From Janthinobacterium lividum (GTDB lineage Bacteria; Pseudomonadota; Gammaproteobacteria; Burkholderiales; Burkholderiaceae_D), in NCBI RefSeq assembly GCF_011601275.1, contig NZ_JAAOLY010000017.1, positions 62,001 to 126,000 on the forward strand: a stretch of 64,000 nt of DNA, in the 5' to 3' direction. Shown in pieces: positions 45,560 through 54,004 of this stretch (position 1 is the first letter of the stretch; each line of letters opens with the position of its first letter). Made by a program: the position numbers and the translations under genes. The notes under the pieces were generated by a model. That model was not told the DNA's origin, did no database searches, and saw only the letters and a program-made list of their open reading frames with translations.

Positions 45560-46359
45560 GCACCGATCCGCGCCTGCTGCCGCTGGCGGAACTGCTGCGC
45601 CTCGGCCTGATCACCAGCGACGAATACGACGATACGCTGGCCGAGCTGGAGATCATCGAGCTGCAGCGCGCGCACAATGCCGCCGAAGACATCGATGTGC
45701 CGGAGCTGGCGATGAATGCCGACCAGGTCAGGACGCTGGCCTGGCTGCTGAGCGCCGAACTGGTGCCCGGGGAGCATTTTTTCAGGATGCTGCGCCAGCT
45801 GCCCGCCGATGACCCACGCCGGCAACTGGCCAGCGCCGCGCTGCGGCAGGTGAACCGGCAGGCGGTCGACGCGCTGTACGACCAGGACCTGATCACCGCG
45901 TGGCAGCGCGACGCCGCCTACGACAGCCTGCCAGCCGATCACCTGGCCGCCACGCCCGTCGCGGCCTTGCGCCATATGCTGAAACAGGGCACGCTATCGC
46001 CGCTGCAATACCAGGAGCTGCAAGCGCGCACGCGCGCGAACGGCTCGCCACTGGCGCGCGTAATTGTCGATGCTGCCGGCAAACCGCCGCCCCAGTACGG
46101 CCGGCGCGCCGCGCGCCCGTTCAACGTCCTGATGATCGTGCTGATGCTGGTGATGCTGATGCTCGTGGCGATTGTGGGACCGTCGTGGTTCAAACGCGAA
46201 CAGCCAGCGCCTGTGGCACCGCTGGCGCAGCCTGTCGACGCGGTGGAACGCGACGACCTGCGGCAGCGCGCGGCGCAAGCACTCGACGCCGCCCGCCAAC
46301 CGGGCCATGGCAGCGTGCAATATGATGTCCATGTGGTGCAGGACAAGCCGCCTCGGTAA
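45556..46359 (+). CDS. Unknown membrane protein, paralogous family member 4
   Basis: A 267-residue protein. Residues 11-175 repeat the helical domain of member 3: LLRLGLITSDEYDDTL, VPELAMNADQVRTLAWLLSA and ALYDQDLITAWQRDAAYDSL, ending QELQARTRANGSPLARVI. One membrane helix follows (190-208, rich in Met, Leu and Val), then a tail of about 55 residues with a Pro/Ala linker and a short helix (VERDDLRQRAAQALDAAR). The tail has no counterpart in the other members. It is translationally coupled to member 3 and is the last gene before hemF, which starts 101 bases on. Function unknown. Confidence 0.82.
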   Translation: MSTDPRLLPLAELLRLGLITSDEYDDTLAELEIIELQRAHNAAEDIDVPELAMNADQVRTLAWLLSAELVPGEHFFRMLRQLPADDPRRQLASAALRQVNRQAVDALYDQDLITAWQRDAAYDSLPADHLAATPVAALRHMLKQGTLSPLQYQELQARTRANGSPLARVIVDAAGKPPPQYGRRAARPFNVLMIVLMLVMLMLVAIVGPSWFKREQPAPVAPLAQPVDAVERDDLRQRAAQALDAARQPGHGSVQYDVHVVQDKPPR

Positions 46360-46460
46360 AGCAGGGCCGGCAACAGCATCGCCGGTTTTGCTATCACAAA
46401 AATCCGTAACAGGGTACAATCCGTCCTTACTTTTTTATTTCGGCCTCGTCGGCCCACGCG

Positions 46461-47375
46461 ATGTCGTCAACTCCCTCTCCTTCGGCCGTCAAGGCTTATT
46501 TGCTCGATTTGCAAAGCCGTATCGTGCAGGCGCTCGAAGCGCAGGACGGCAAGCCCTTCCTGACCGATGCCTGGCAGCGCCCCGAGGGCGGCGGCGGTAT
46601 TTCGCGGCTGATCGAGGAAGGCAATGTATTCGAGCGGGGCGGCGTGAATTTTTCGCACGTCACCGGCGCAGCATTGCCCCCATCGGCAGCGGCCGCGCGC
46701 CCTGAACTCGGTGGCAAGGCGTGGGAAGCGATGGGCGTGTCGCTGGTGCTGCATCCGCGCAATCCCTACGCGCCCACGGTGCACATGAACGTGCGCTTTT
46801 TCAGCACCGTCAATGCCGATGGCGAGCCCGTATGGTGGTTCGGCGGCGGCATGGATTTGACGCCGTATTACGGCGACGCGGGCGACGTGAAGCACTTCCA
46901 CCAGGTGTGCCATGATGCACTGGCGCCGTTTGGCGACGAGCTGCATCCGAAGTTCAAGCAGTGGTGCGACGATTATTTCTACCTGAAACACCGGCGCGAA
47001 GCGCGCGGCGCCGGCGGCATCTTCTTCGACGACTTCAACGCCCTGGGCTTTGACGACAGTTTCGCCATGATGCGCAGTGCCGGCGATGCTTTCGTCAAAG
47101 CCTATGTACCGATCCTGGCGCGCCGCAAGGACACGCCCTACGGCGAACGCGAACGCGATTTCCAGTGCTACCGGCGCGGACGCTATGTCGAGTTCAACCT
47201 GGTCTTCGACCGCGGCACCCTGTTCGGGCTGCAGTCGGGCGGACGCACCGAGGCGATCCTGATGTCGATGCCGCCCGTGGTCAAGTGGCGCTACGACTGG
47301 CATCCGGAAGCGGGCAGTCCCGAAGCGGCGTTGTATACTGACTTCCTCGTGCATCGCGACTGGCTGCAGGCGTGA
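46461..47375 (+). CDS. hemF: Oxygen-dependent coproporphyrinogen III oxidase
   Basis: A 304-residue enzyme of heme synthesis, decarboxylating coproporphyrinogen III to protoporphyrinogen IX with O2. Family blocks: [80 protein letters not shown] and [20 protein letters not shown]. The length is normal. The stop codon overlaps an upstream GTG frame of nadD, and nadD itself starts 11 bases later, so the two are closely linked. Confidence 0.98.
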   Translation: MSSTPSPSAVKAYLLDLQSRIVQALEAQDGKPFLTDAWQRPEGGGGISRLIEEGNVFERGGVNFSHVTGAALPPSAAAARPELGGKAWEAMGVSLVLHPRNPYAPTVHMNVRFFSTVNADGEPVWWFGGGMDLTPYYGDAGDVKHFHQVCHDALAPFGDELHPKFKQWCDDYFYLKHRREARGAGGIFFDDFNALGFDDSFAMMRSAGDAFVKAYVPILARRKDTPYGERERDFQCYRRGRYVEFNLVFDRGTLFGLQSGGRTEAILMSMPPVVKWRYDWHPEAGSPEAALYTDFLVHRDWLQA

Positions 47376-47386
47376 CGGAAGTTGGT

Positions 47387-48043
47387 ATGGCATGCGTGGC
47401 GCTGCTCGGTGGCAGCTACGATCCGGTGCACATGGGCCATGTCGCGCTGGGCACGCATTTTTCCAGCCTGCTGCACGCCGATGAACTGCGCGTGATTCCG
47501 GCAGGCGCGCCCTGGCAAAAAGATAAACTGGGCGCCACCGGCCAGCAGCGCGCCGAGATGGCCGGCCTGGCCTTTGCCGGCCTGCCCCTGCCCGTGGTGA
47601 TCGACCGCCAGGAAATCGAGCGCAGCGAACATGGCCAGGCCAGCTACACCATCGATACCTTGCGCCAGGTACGCGCCGAACTGGGACCGCGCGCTTCCAT
47701 CGTTTTCCTGATGGGCGCCGACCAGCTGCAGCGGCTCGCGACATGGCGCGAATGGCAGCAATTATTTGAATACGCGCATATCTGCGTCGCGGCCCGCCCC
47801 GGCTTCGCGCTGAATGACACAGCAGTACCGCAAGTGGTCGCCGATGAATTTTCGCGCCGCCTGGGGTCTCTGGAAAGCATCCGCAACACGCCGCACGGTC
47901 TGACTTATCTGGCACAGGACTTCGCGGTGGATATCTCCGCCACCGAAATACGTGCGGCATTACAACGGGGGAATCGGGCAAACTCGCTTGTTTCCCCGCT
48001 AGTGCTAGACTATATTGAACAACATAATTTATACAAAAGCTAA
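47387..48043 (+). CDS. nadD: Nicotinate-nucleotide adenylyltransferase
   Basis: A 218-residue enzyme making deamido-NAD from nicotinate mononucleotide and ATP. The nucleotide-binding GGSYDPVHMGHVALG, with the HxGH motif, lies at the N-terminus, VFLMGADQLQRLATWREWQQ in the middle, and VDISATEIRAALQRG (ISSTxIR type) near the end. The ATG at 47387 is preferred because GGAA lies 6 bases before it; a GTG at 47372 in the same frame overlaps the hemF stop. rsfS begins on the base after its stop codon. Confidence 0.96.
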   Translation: MACVALLGGSYDPVHMGHVALGTHFSSLLHADELRVIPAGAPWQKDKLGATGQQRAEMAGLAFAGLPLPVVIDRQEIERSEHGQASYTIDTLRQVRAELGPRASIVFLMGADQLQRLATWREWQQLFEYAHICVAARPGFALNDTAVPQVVADEFSRRLGSLESIRNTPHGLTYLAQDFAVDISATEIRAALQRGNRANSLVSPLVLDYIEQHNLYKS

Positions 48044-48733
48044 ATGGACATCAAAAAACTGCAAACCCTCGTCGTTGACGCCCTTGAAGACGTCAAAGGC
48101 CAAGACATCGCCGTCTTCGAAACGAGTCACCTGACCAGCCTGTTCGACCGCATCGCGATCGTCTCCGGTACCTCGAACCGTCAAACCAAGGCGCTGGCCG
48201 CCTCGGTACGCGACAAGGTCAAGGACGCCGGCGGCCAGATCATCGGCATGGAAGGCGAGGAAACCGGTGAATGGGTGCTGGTCGATCTGGGCGACATGAT
48301 CGTCCACATCATGCAAGCGCCTATCCGCGCCTACTACCGCCTGGAAGAAATCTGGGGCGACACCCCGGTCAAGCTGGGTGCCGCCAAGCGCGCGCCGAAA
48401 AAAGCGGCTGGCGACGAGCCGAAAAAGGTCAGCGGCCACCTGGCGGCCAGCAAGGCCAATGTGGAAGCTTCGCCCGTGATCGAGAAAAAGACGCCGGCCA
48501 AGAAAGCCACGGCAGCCACCGCCGCCAAGAAAGCCCCGGCGAAAAAAGCCACCGCTTCCAAAGCCGTCGGCAAGACCGTGAAAGTTGCGCCAACCAAGAC
48601 CGAAGCGGCTGCCGTGAAAGCGCTGAAAGCGCTGCCAGAGAAAAAAGTACGCGCCCCACGCGCGGCCAAGCCGGCAGCCGATGCTGCACCGGCAAAAACC
48701 GTGATCAAGCGTATCAAAAAAGTCGAAGCGTAA
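48044..48733 (+). CDS. rsfS: Ribosomal silencing factor RsfS with long basic tail
   Basis: Residues 1-110 are the normal RsfS/DUF143 domain (LQTLVVDALEDVKGQDIAVF, GTSNRQTKALAASVRDKVKD, EWVLVDLGDMIVHIMQAPIR, YYRLEEIW), which binds ribosomal protein L14 and blocks subunit joining when nutrients are short. The remaining 115 residues are a Lys/Ala/Pro-rich tail with repeated AKKA and PAKKATA units, like histone H1 or AlgP tails. E. coli RsfS has only about 105 residues, so the protein is doubled in length. It starts directly after nadD and ends 6 bases before rlmH. Confidence 0.95.
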   Translation: MDIKKLQTLVVDALEDVKGQDIAVFETSHLTSLFDRIAIVSGTSNRQTKALAASVRDKVKDAGGQIIGMEGEETGEWVLVDLGDMIVHIMQAPIRAYYRLEEIWGDTPVKLGAAKRAPKKAAGDEPKKVSGHLAASKANVEASPVIEKKTPAKKATAATAAKKAPAKKATASKAVGKTVKVAPTKTEAAAVKALKALPEKKVRAPRAAKPAADAAPAKTVIKRIKKVEA

Positions 48734-48739
48734 GCCTCG

Positions 48740-49210
48740 ATGCAGCTCATCATCGCTGCGGTCGGCCATAAAATGCCGGCCTGGATAGAGACGGGCTTCG
48801 CGGAATACGCGAAGCGCATGCCGCCGGAATTGCGCATCGTGCTGAAAGAAATCAAGCCGGTGGAGCGTTCCGGCAGCAAGACCGCCGCCACGGCGATGGC
48901 GCTGGAACGCGAACGCATCGAAGCCGTCCTGCCCAAGGGCGTGCGCATTATCGCCCTCGACGAACGCGGCAAGGATCTGACCAGCGTCGGCCTGTCGCAG
49001 CAATTGATGGCGTGGCAGCAAGATGGCCGCGACACCGCCTTTCTGATCGGCGGCGCCGACGGTCTCGATCCGCAACTCAAGGCACGTGCCGAAGGCATGC
49101 TGCGCATTTCCAGCATGACCCTGCCGCACGGCGTGGTGCGCGTGATCCTCGCCGAGCAGCTCTACCGGGCCTGGTCGATCACGCAAAACCACCCCTATCA
49201 CCGCGTCTGA
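48740..49210 (+). CDS. rlmH: 23S rRNA pseudouridine(1915) N3-methyltransferase
   Basis: A 156-residue SPOUT methyltransferase, full length. The N-terminus [20 protein letters not shown], the SAM-binding knot [20 protein letters not shown] and the C-terminal [20 protein letters not shown] with [10 protein letters not shown] are diagnostic. It modifies helix 69 of 23S rRNA on the assembled ribosome. The place behind rsfS is conserved in many bacteria. maf follows 8 bases later. Confidence 0.98.
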   Translation: MQLIIAAVGHKMPAWIETGFAEYAKRMPPELRIVLKEIKPVERSGSKTAATAMALERERIEAVLPKGVRIIALDERGKDLTSVGLSQQLMAWQQDGRDTAFLIGGADGLDPQLKARAEGMLRISSMTLPHGVVRVILAEQLYRAWSITQNHPYHRV

Positions 49211-49218
49211 ACTCCCCC

Positions 49219-49839
49219 ATGAAAACGGCTGATCACAAGATCTACCTCGCTTCCAAAAGTCCTCGCCGGCGCGAACTGCTGCGCCAGATCGGCGTCGATT
49301 TCGAATTGCTGCTGCTGCGCAGCGACGGCCCGCGCGGCGCCGACGTCACCGAGGAAGTCCTTCCCGGCGAATCGGCGCTCGACTATGTCGCCCGCGTGTC
49401 GAATGAAAAAGCCGCCTTTGCGTGGGACCTGGTGCGCCGCCGCCACCTGACGCCACGTCCGGTGCTGGCGGCCGACACCACCGTCACCATCGACGGCGTC
49501 ATCCTCGGCAAGCCGGCCGACCGCGCGGAAGCGGTGGCGATGCTGGAGCAGTTGTCGGGCCGCACGCACGAGGTGCTCACCTCGATCGCCGTGCACTACA
49601 AGGATTTCGCCGAGCAACGCACGCAGGTGTCGCAAGTGCGCTTCGGCGTGCTCTCACCCGCCTCGATCGCCGCCTACTGCGCCACGCCGGAACCGTACGA
49701 CAAGGCCGGCGGCTACGGCATCCAGGGCAGCGCCGCCCTGTTCGTCGAGCACATCGAAGGCAGCCATTCCGGCATCATGGGCCTGCCCCTGTACGAGACG
49801 GCGCAATTGCTGCGTGAAGCAGGTTTGCCCCTGCCCTGA
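49219..49839 (+). CDS. maf: Maf-family nucleotide pyrophosphatase
   Basis: A 206-residue Maf protein. The N-terminal IYLASKSPRRRELLRQIGVD has the SxSPRR motif. VLAADTTVTIDGVILGKPAD carries the catalytic Asp and the GKP motif, and GYGIQGSAALFVEHIEGSHS the late signature. The residues fit the YhdE type, which removes dTTP, UTP and modified forms, better than the YceF type; this is a judgement by motif. It lies 8 bases after rlmH and 43 before rng. Confidence 0.95.
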   Translation: MKTADHKIYLASKSPRRRELLRQIGVDFELLLLRSDGPRGADVTEEVLPGESALDYVARVSNEKAAFAWDLVRRRHLTPRPVLAADTTVTIDGVILGKPADRAEAVAMLEQLSGRTHEVLTSIAVHYKDFAEQRTQVSQVRFGVLSPASIAAYCATPEPYDKAGGYGIQGSAALFVEHIEGSHSGIMGLPLYETAQLLREAGLPLP

Positions 49840-49882
49840 AGACGGGTATGATGTCATTCGTTGCCTCCACTCCCGCGCCTCC

Positions 49883-51346
49883 ATGAACGAAGACATCCTG
49901 ATCAATATCACGCCGCAAGAAACGCGCGTCGCCCTCATCCTGCAGGGCGCCGTGCAGGAATTGCACATCGAGCGCACGCTCACGCGCGGCCTGGCCGGCA
50001 ATGTGTATTCCGGCAAGGTGGTGCGGGTATTGCCGGGCATGCAGTCTGCCTTCATCGACATCGGCCTGGAGCGCGCCGCCTTTCTGCACGTGGCCGACAT
50101 CTGGGAAGCGCGCGGCCACGACGGCCAGAACGCCACGCCGGCGCCGATTGAAAAAATCCTCTTCGACGGCCAGGTGCTGACGGTGCAGGTGATCAAGGAC
50201 CCGATCGGCACCAAGGGCGCGCGCCTGTCGACGCAGATTTCCATCGCCGGGCGCATGCTGGTGTACCTGCCGCAGGATAAACATATCGGCATCTCGCAGA
50301 AGATCGAGAAGGAAGCGGAGCGCGAACAGTTGCGCGTGCGCCTGCAAAGCCTGCTGCCGCCCGATGAAAAGGGCGGCTACATCGTGCGCACCATGGCCGA
50401 GGACGCTTCCGACGCGGACCTGAAGGCGGACGTCGACTACCTGCGCAAGACCTGGAGCACGATCACCCACGGCGCGCGCACGCGTCCCGCCACCAGCCTG
50501 CTGCACCAGGACTTGAGCCTGGCGCAGCGCGTACTGCGCGACTTCGTCGGCGATGAAACGGCCACCATCCAGGTCGACTCGCGCGAAAACTATGTGAAAT
50601 TGCGGGAATTTGCTGAAATCTACACCCCCAGCGAACTGACGCGCCTGCAGCACTACACGGGCGAGCGCCCGCTGTTCGACCTGTACGGCGTGGAAGAGGA
50701 AATCCTGCGCGCGCTGGGCCGCCGGGTCGACCTGAAATCGGGCGGCTACCTGATCGTCGACCAGACGGAAGCGATGACCACCATCGACGTCAACACGGGC
50801 GGCTTTGTCGGCGGGCGCAATTTTGCCGACACGATCTTCAAGACCAACCTGGAAGCGGCGCACGCCATCGCGCGCCAGCTGCGCCTGCGCAACCTGGGCG
50901 GCATCATCATCCTCGACTTCATCGACATGGACAATGCCGAGCACCGCAACGCCGTGCTGGCCGAACTCAAACGCACGCTGTCGCGCGACCGCACCAAGGT
51001 TTCGGTGAGCAATTTCTCGCCGCTGGGCCTGGTGGAAATGACGCGCAAGCGCACGCGCGAATCGCTGGCGCACATCCTGTGCGAACCATGCCCCGCCTGC
51101 GCCGGCAAGGGCCAGGTGAAAACTTCGCGCACCATCTGCTATGAAATCCTGCGCGAACTACTGCGCGAGGCAAAACAGTTCAACCCGCGCGAATTCCGCA
51201 TCCTCGCCTCGCAGGAAGTCGTGGATCTGTTTTTAGAGGAAGAATCGCAGCACCTGGCCATGCTGGGTGACTTCATCGGCAAGAAAATCTCGCTGCAGGT
51301 GGAGAATGCCTACCATCAGGAGCAGTACGACGTGATCCTGATGTAG
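49883..51346 (+). CDS. rng: Ribonuclease G
   Basis: A 487-residue endoribonuclease of the RNase E/G family, maturing the 5' end of 16S rRNA and cutting mRNAs. MNEDILINITPQETRVALIL is the usual N-terminus. An S1 domain (about 35-125, GNVYSGKVVRVLPGMQSAFI) precedes the DNase I-like catalytic part, with magnesium ligands in MTTIDVNTGGFVGGRNFADT and IIILDFIDMDNAEHR. The zinc-link is CEPCPACAGKG. There is no RNase E scaffold tail. The frame opens further upstream inside maf, but the ATG at 49883 fits the family. Confidence 0.97.
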   Translation: MNEDILINITPQETRVALILQGAVQELHIERTLTRGLAGNVYSGKVVRVLPGMQSAFIDIGLERAAFLHVADIWEARGHDGQNATPAPIEKILFDGQVLTVQVIKDPIGTKGARLSTQISIAGRMLVYLPQDKHIGISQKIEKEAEREQLRVRLQSLLPPDEKGGYIVRTMAEDASDADLKADVDYLRKTWSTITHGARTRPATSLLHQDLSLAQRVLRDFVGDETATIQVDSRENYVKLREFAEIYTPSELTRLQHYTGERPLFDLYGVEEEILRALGRRVDLKSGGYLIVDQTEAMTTIDVNTGGFVGGRNFADTIFKTNLEAAHAIARQLRLRNLGGIIILDFIDMDNAEHRNAVLAELKRTLSRDRTKVSVSNFSPLGLVEMTRKRTRESLAHILCEPCPACAGKGQVKTSRTICYEILRELLREAKQFNPREFRILASQEVVDLFLEEESQHLAMLGDFIGKKISLQVENAYHQEQYDVILM

Positions 51347-51348
51347 CC

Positions 51349-52125
51349 ATGCCAGGCACCACCGCCTTCTGGCGCGACCAGGCCCTGCCCCACGTGGAAA
51401 GCCGGCGCGCCTGCCACAGCCGGGCGTGCTACAAGCCGCACAGCCATCCCTCGTTTTCCATCGGCGCCGTCGATGCGGGTGGCAGCATCTTTACGGGCAG
51501 CCAGGATGGCCAGGCCGTGCTCGGCAATGGCAGCCTGGTGCTGGTGCCGGCTGGCTGCGTGCACGCCTGCAATCCCCTGCCTGGCGCCCTGTGGAGCTAC
51601 CAGATGCTGCATCTCGATGCACAGTGGCTGCAGGCACACGCGCCGGCGCTCGATGGCGACACGGCGACGGCGTTGTACTGCCAGCTGCTGTACGCGCAGT
51701 TTTGCGCCATGAATGCGCTGCTGTTTTCAACGGCCGGCACAGGCGAAAAAAATGCGGCGCTGCTGGCCTTCCTGGGCGCTTGCGCCAGTGCCTGCGCAGA
51801 CCTGCTGCCTTCGGAGCGCAGGCCCGTGCCGCAGCGGCTGGCGCCCGTGCTCGCAACGCTGCAGGCGCAGCCCTCGGCCAGCCTGCGGCAACTGGCGCAA
51901 GCGGCGGGCCTGAGCCGGTATCAATTGATCCGCGCCTTTCGCGCCGCCACCGGCATGACGCCGCATGCCTACCAGCTGAACGCGCACGTGAACCGCGCGC
52001 GCAGCCGCTTGCAGGCGGGGACGGCTTTGGCGCAACTGGCGCATGAACTGGGCTTTGCCGACCAGAGCCATTTCCAGCGCGTGTTCAAAGCCCATACAGG
52101 CATCACACCGGGACGCTACCGCTAG
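51349..52125 (+). CDS. AraC-family regulator
   Basis: A 258-residue regulator. An N-terminal cupin sensor (CYKPHSHPSFSIGAVDAGGS, VLVPAGCVHACNPLP) is followed by a two-HTH C-terminus: LRQLAQAAGLSRYQLIRAFR, AATGMTPHAYQLNAHVNRAR, LAQLAHELGFADQSHFQRVF and KAHTGITPGRYR. It starts 2 bases after the rng stop codon and lies 75 bases before a LysE exporter gene. AraC-LysE pairs of this kind are common, so it probably controls the exporter. Confidence 0.92.
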   Translation: MPGTTAFWRDQALPHVESRRACHSRACYKPHSHPSFSIGAVDAGGSIFTGSQDGQAVLGNGSLVLVPAGCVHACNPLPGALWSYQMLHLDAQWLQAHAPALDGDTATALYCQLLYAQFCAMNALLFSTAGTGEKNAALLAFLGACASACADLLPSERRPVPQRLAPVLATLQAQPSASLRQLAQAAGLSRYQLIRAFRAATGMTPHAYQLNAHVNRARSRLQAGTALAQLAHELGFADQSHFQRVFKAHTGITPGRYR

Positions 52126-52200
52126 CCTGCAATTTTCTTCAATACAGGCTGCCGCCAGCCCCTGCATACTCGCGCATCGCCATTGCCCGAGCCTAACTCC

Positions 52201-52824
52201 ATGCAGGATTTTCTTTTCATCGCCGCCGCCCACTTTCTTTCCCTGCTGTCGCCCGGTCCCGATTTTTTCCTGATTGCGCGCACCTCGGTGGCCCACGGCT
52301 GGCGTGGCGCCGCCGGCATGTGCGTGGGCATTACCGTGGCCAATGCCGTGTTTATCGCGGCGGCGTTTGGCGGATTATCGGTGCTGCGGGCGGGCAGTAC
52401 GGCATTCATGGTGGTGCGGCTGGCGGGATGCGCCTATCTGCTGTACCTGGGCTGGCTGTTTTTGCGCCATGCGGGCAAGAGCAACCTGGAGGCGGGGCCC
52501 GCCACCGGCAAGGCGCGCTGGCGCGGCGGTGTCGTGATGGGGTTTGTTTCCGCCATCCTGAACCCGAAGAACGCGCTGTTCTACGTCAGTCTGGCCACCG
52601 TGCTGGCCGGCAGGCAAACGAGCCCCGCTGCGATGGCGGCGTATGGCGCGTGGATGGTCTTTGCCGTGCTGGCCTGGGATATGGCGGTGGCGCTGGCCAT
52701 CGGCAGCAGCGCACTGCGGCAGCGCTTTGCGCGCGCGCTGCCGTCGCTGGAACGGCTGTCGGGCGTGATGCTGATTGCGTTAGCGATAGGGCTACTGGTT
52801 CAGGCCGGCAGCGGATCCAGGTAA
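52201..52824 (+). CDS. LysE/RhtB-family amino-acid exporter
   Basis: A 207-residue inner-membrane protein with six helices. The N-terminal FLFIAAAHFLSLLSPGPDFF contains the SPGPD motif of the family, GFVSAILNPKNALFYVSLAT the second signature, and LSGVMLIALAIGLLVQAGSG the end. It likely exports an amino acid or derivative under control of the AraC gene before it. The ATG at 52201 is used; an upstream TTG at 52183 is less likely. The last 25 bases overlap the end of the convergent gene. Confidence 0.9.
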   Translation: MQDFLFIAAAHFLSLLSPGPDFFLIARTSVAHGWRGAAGMCVGITVANAVFIAAAFGGLSVLRAGSTAFMVVRLAGCAYLLYLGWLFLRHAGKSNLEAGPATGKARWRGGVVMGFVSAILNPKNALFYVSLATVLAGRQTSPAAMAAYGAWMVFAVLAWDMAVALAIGSSALRQRFARALPSLERLSGVMLIALAIGLLVQAGSGSR

Positions 52825-53339
52825 AACACGGCATACACTTTCAGGGGCGTCGTTTCCGTCGCCTTTTCCGAGCGCACGACGGAGCAGTCGTCGGCGGCCA
52901 GGCTGCGCCAGTTCTGGATGCCGGCCTTGGCGAACATGGCGTGCGCGGGGGCATTCGCGGCCAGGTCCAGCACCAGGCAGGCGTTGCGCGGGCCGGCGCC
53001 ATAGTTGACGGCGCGGATTTCGATGCCGAAGGTGGTCATCCACGGTTCCCACAAGCCTTTTTCCTTGCCGGCCGCGATGCGGTCGAGCATCTCGCCAAAC
53101 GTCAAACCTTTTTTGACGGTATCGCGCAGTGCCTGCAACGACGGCGCCAGGCGCGGGTCGGGATGCTTGTTGCCGGCGCGAATCTCGGCGATCGCTTTCA
53201 ATTCCTTGATGATGGCCGCGTCGCGCTCCGTGTAGTCACGCATGCGCGCGTAAAACTCGGCGTCCAGGAAGGGATTGACGGTCAGCTTGGCGACGCCCTC
53301 TTCGCGGCGTTTCGGGGAAGGCGTGTTGGTTTTGGTCAT
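52800..53339 (-). CDS. Conserved-looking protein of unknown function
   Basis: A 179-residue soluble protein. After a basic N-terminus (MTKTNTPSPKRREEG) it has a helical part (AEFYARMRDYTERDAAIIKE, LRDTVKKGLTFGEMLDRIAA) and a C-terminal half that looks like a small alpha/beta domain (TTFGIEIRAVNYGAGPRNAC, LKVYAVFYLDPLPA). No signal peptide or membrane segment. I do not recognise the family. The ATG at 53339 is chosen over a TTG at 53354. The gene ends inside the convergent lysE gene, an overlap of 25 bases. Confidence 0.7.
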   Translation of the reverse strand: MTKTNTPSPKRREEGVAKLTVNPFLDAEFYARMRDYTERDAAIIKELKAIAEIRAGNKHPDPRLAPSLQALRDTVKKGLTFGEMLDRIAAGKEKGLWEPWMTTFGIEIRAVNYGAGPRNACLVLDLAANAPAHAMFAKAGIQNWRSLAADDCSVVRSEKATETTPLKVYAVFYLDPLPA

Positions 53340-53403
53340 GGCGATGGAGGGCAAAATACGTTGAGGGGCGCCAGTTTAACATCATGGCGCGTCGGCGGCG
53401 GCG

Positions 53404-53883
53404 TTAGCGCCGCTTTAATGTCGCGCCCGGCGGGTGCGGGGCGGCCGTTGCGGCGCGCGTGCCAGGCTGCATGAAGCCGCGCCGTGGTCCGAACAGGAAG
53501 ACGGCGCCCGCATACAGTCCCGCCAGGGGGAAGCGCACCTCCCTGAGCAACTGGTGGAAAATGGCGATCGACTGCGCGCGGCTGACGGGAATGTCGGCCC
53601 GCCACTGGCACAGCACATCATGCACGAGGCTGGCATGATAGGTGGCCGGCAAGCCCAGATGCTGTGCGCCATCAGGCGTGCCCACATAAAACAGGCCGAG
53701 CACGCTGATGCAGGGCGAACAGCCATCCCAGGCATAGCCGGCGCGGATGCGGATCGCCGAGTCGCGTATCATCACCCACTCGTTTTCAAACTCTATGCCG
53801 TCAAGCAAGGGTGAGCAATAGCCATAGTCGCTGTCCAGCGCATAGCGCCAGGCGTTGCCGGGCATGCCGAAATTCTTCGGCAT
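53404..53883 (-). CDS. DUF1353-like protein
   Basis: A 159-residue protein resembling DUF1353: IRIRAGYAWDGCSPCISVLG corresponds to the family's WDG(A/C)S motif and ATYHASLVHDVLCQW to its HD motif. A hydrophobic segment (FPLAGLYAGAVFLFGPRRG) near the C-terminus may contact the membrane. Family members are often of phage or envelope context and have no proven function. It lies 121 bases behind the LacI gene in the same direction. An FNR-like sequence lies in that gap. Confidence 0.68.
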   Translation of the reverse strand: MPKNFGMPGNAWRYALDSDYGYCSPLLDGIEFENEWVMIRDSAIRIRAGYAWDGCSPCISVLGLFYVGTPDGAQHLGLPATYHASLVHDVLCQWRADIPVSRAQSIAIFHQLLREVRFPLAGLYAGAVFLFGPRRGFMQPGTRAATAAPHPPGATLKRR

Positions 53884-53945
53884 CAGCAGCCTCCCTGCTG
53901 TGCTTGCGGCCGTTGTCGCCTATCTCTCGTCTGCATGGCGTTGCC

Positions 53946-53959
53946 TTGACAATGATCAA
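53946..53959. promoter_or_regulatory. FNR/ANR-like box before the DUF1353-like gene
   Basis: TTGACAATGATCAA matches the FNR consensus TTGAT-N4-ATCAA in nine of ten fixed positions. Its centre is about 70 bases upstream of the start codon at 53883, compatible with a class II position at -41.5 and a short leader. The expected -10 region is poor. One site of this quality can occur by chance in 64 kb. Confidence 0.35.
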
Positions 53960-54004
53960 TATCAAGATTTAAACATACTCGGCAGAAAGAAGGGCAAGAA
54001 GGTG

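Noticed and set aside
46411..46420. A TACAAT hexamer 41 bases before hemF as a promoter
   Set aside because: The -10 match is good, but no acceptable -35 box lies 16-18 bases upstream.
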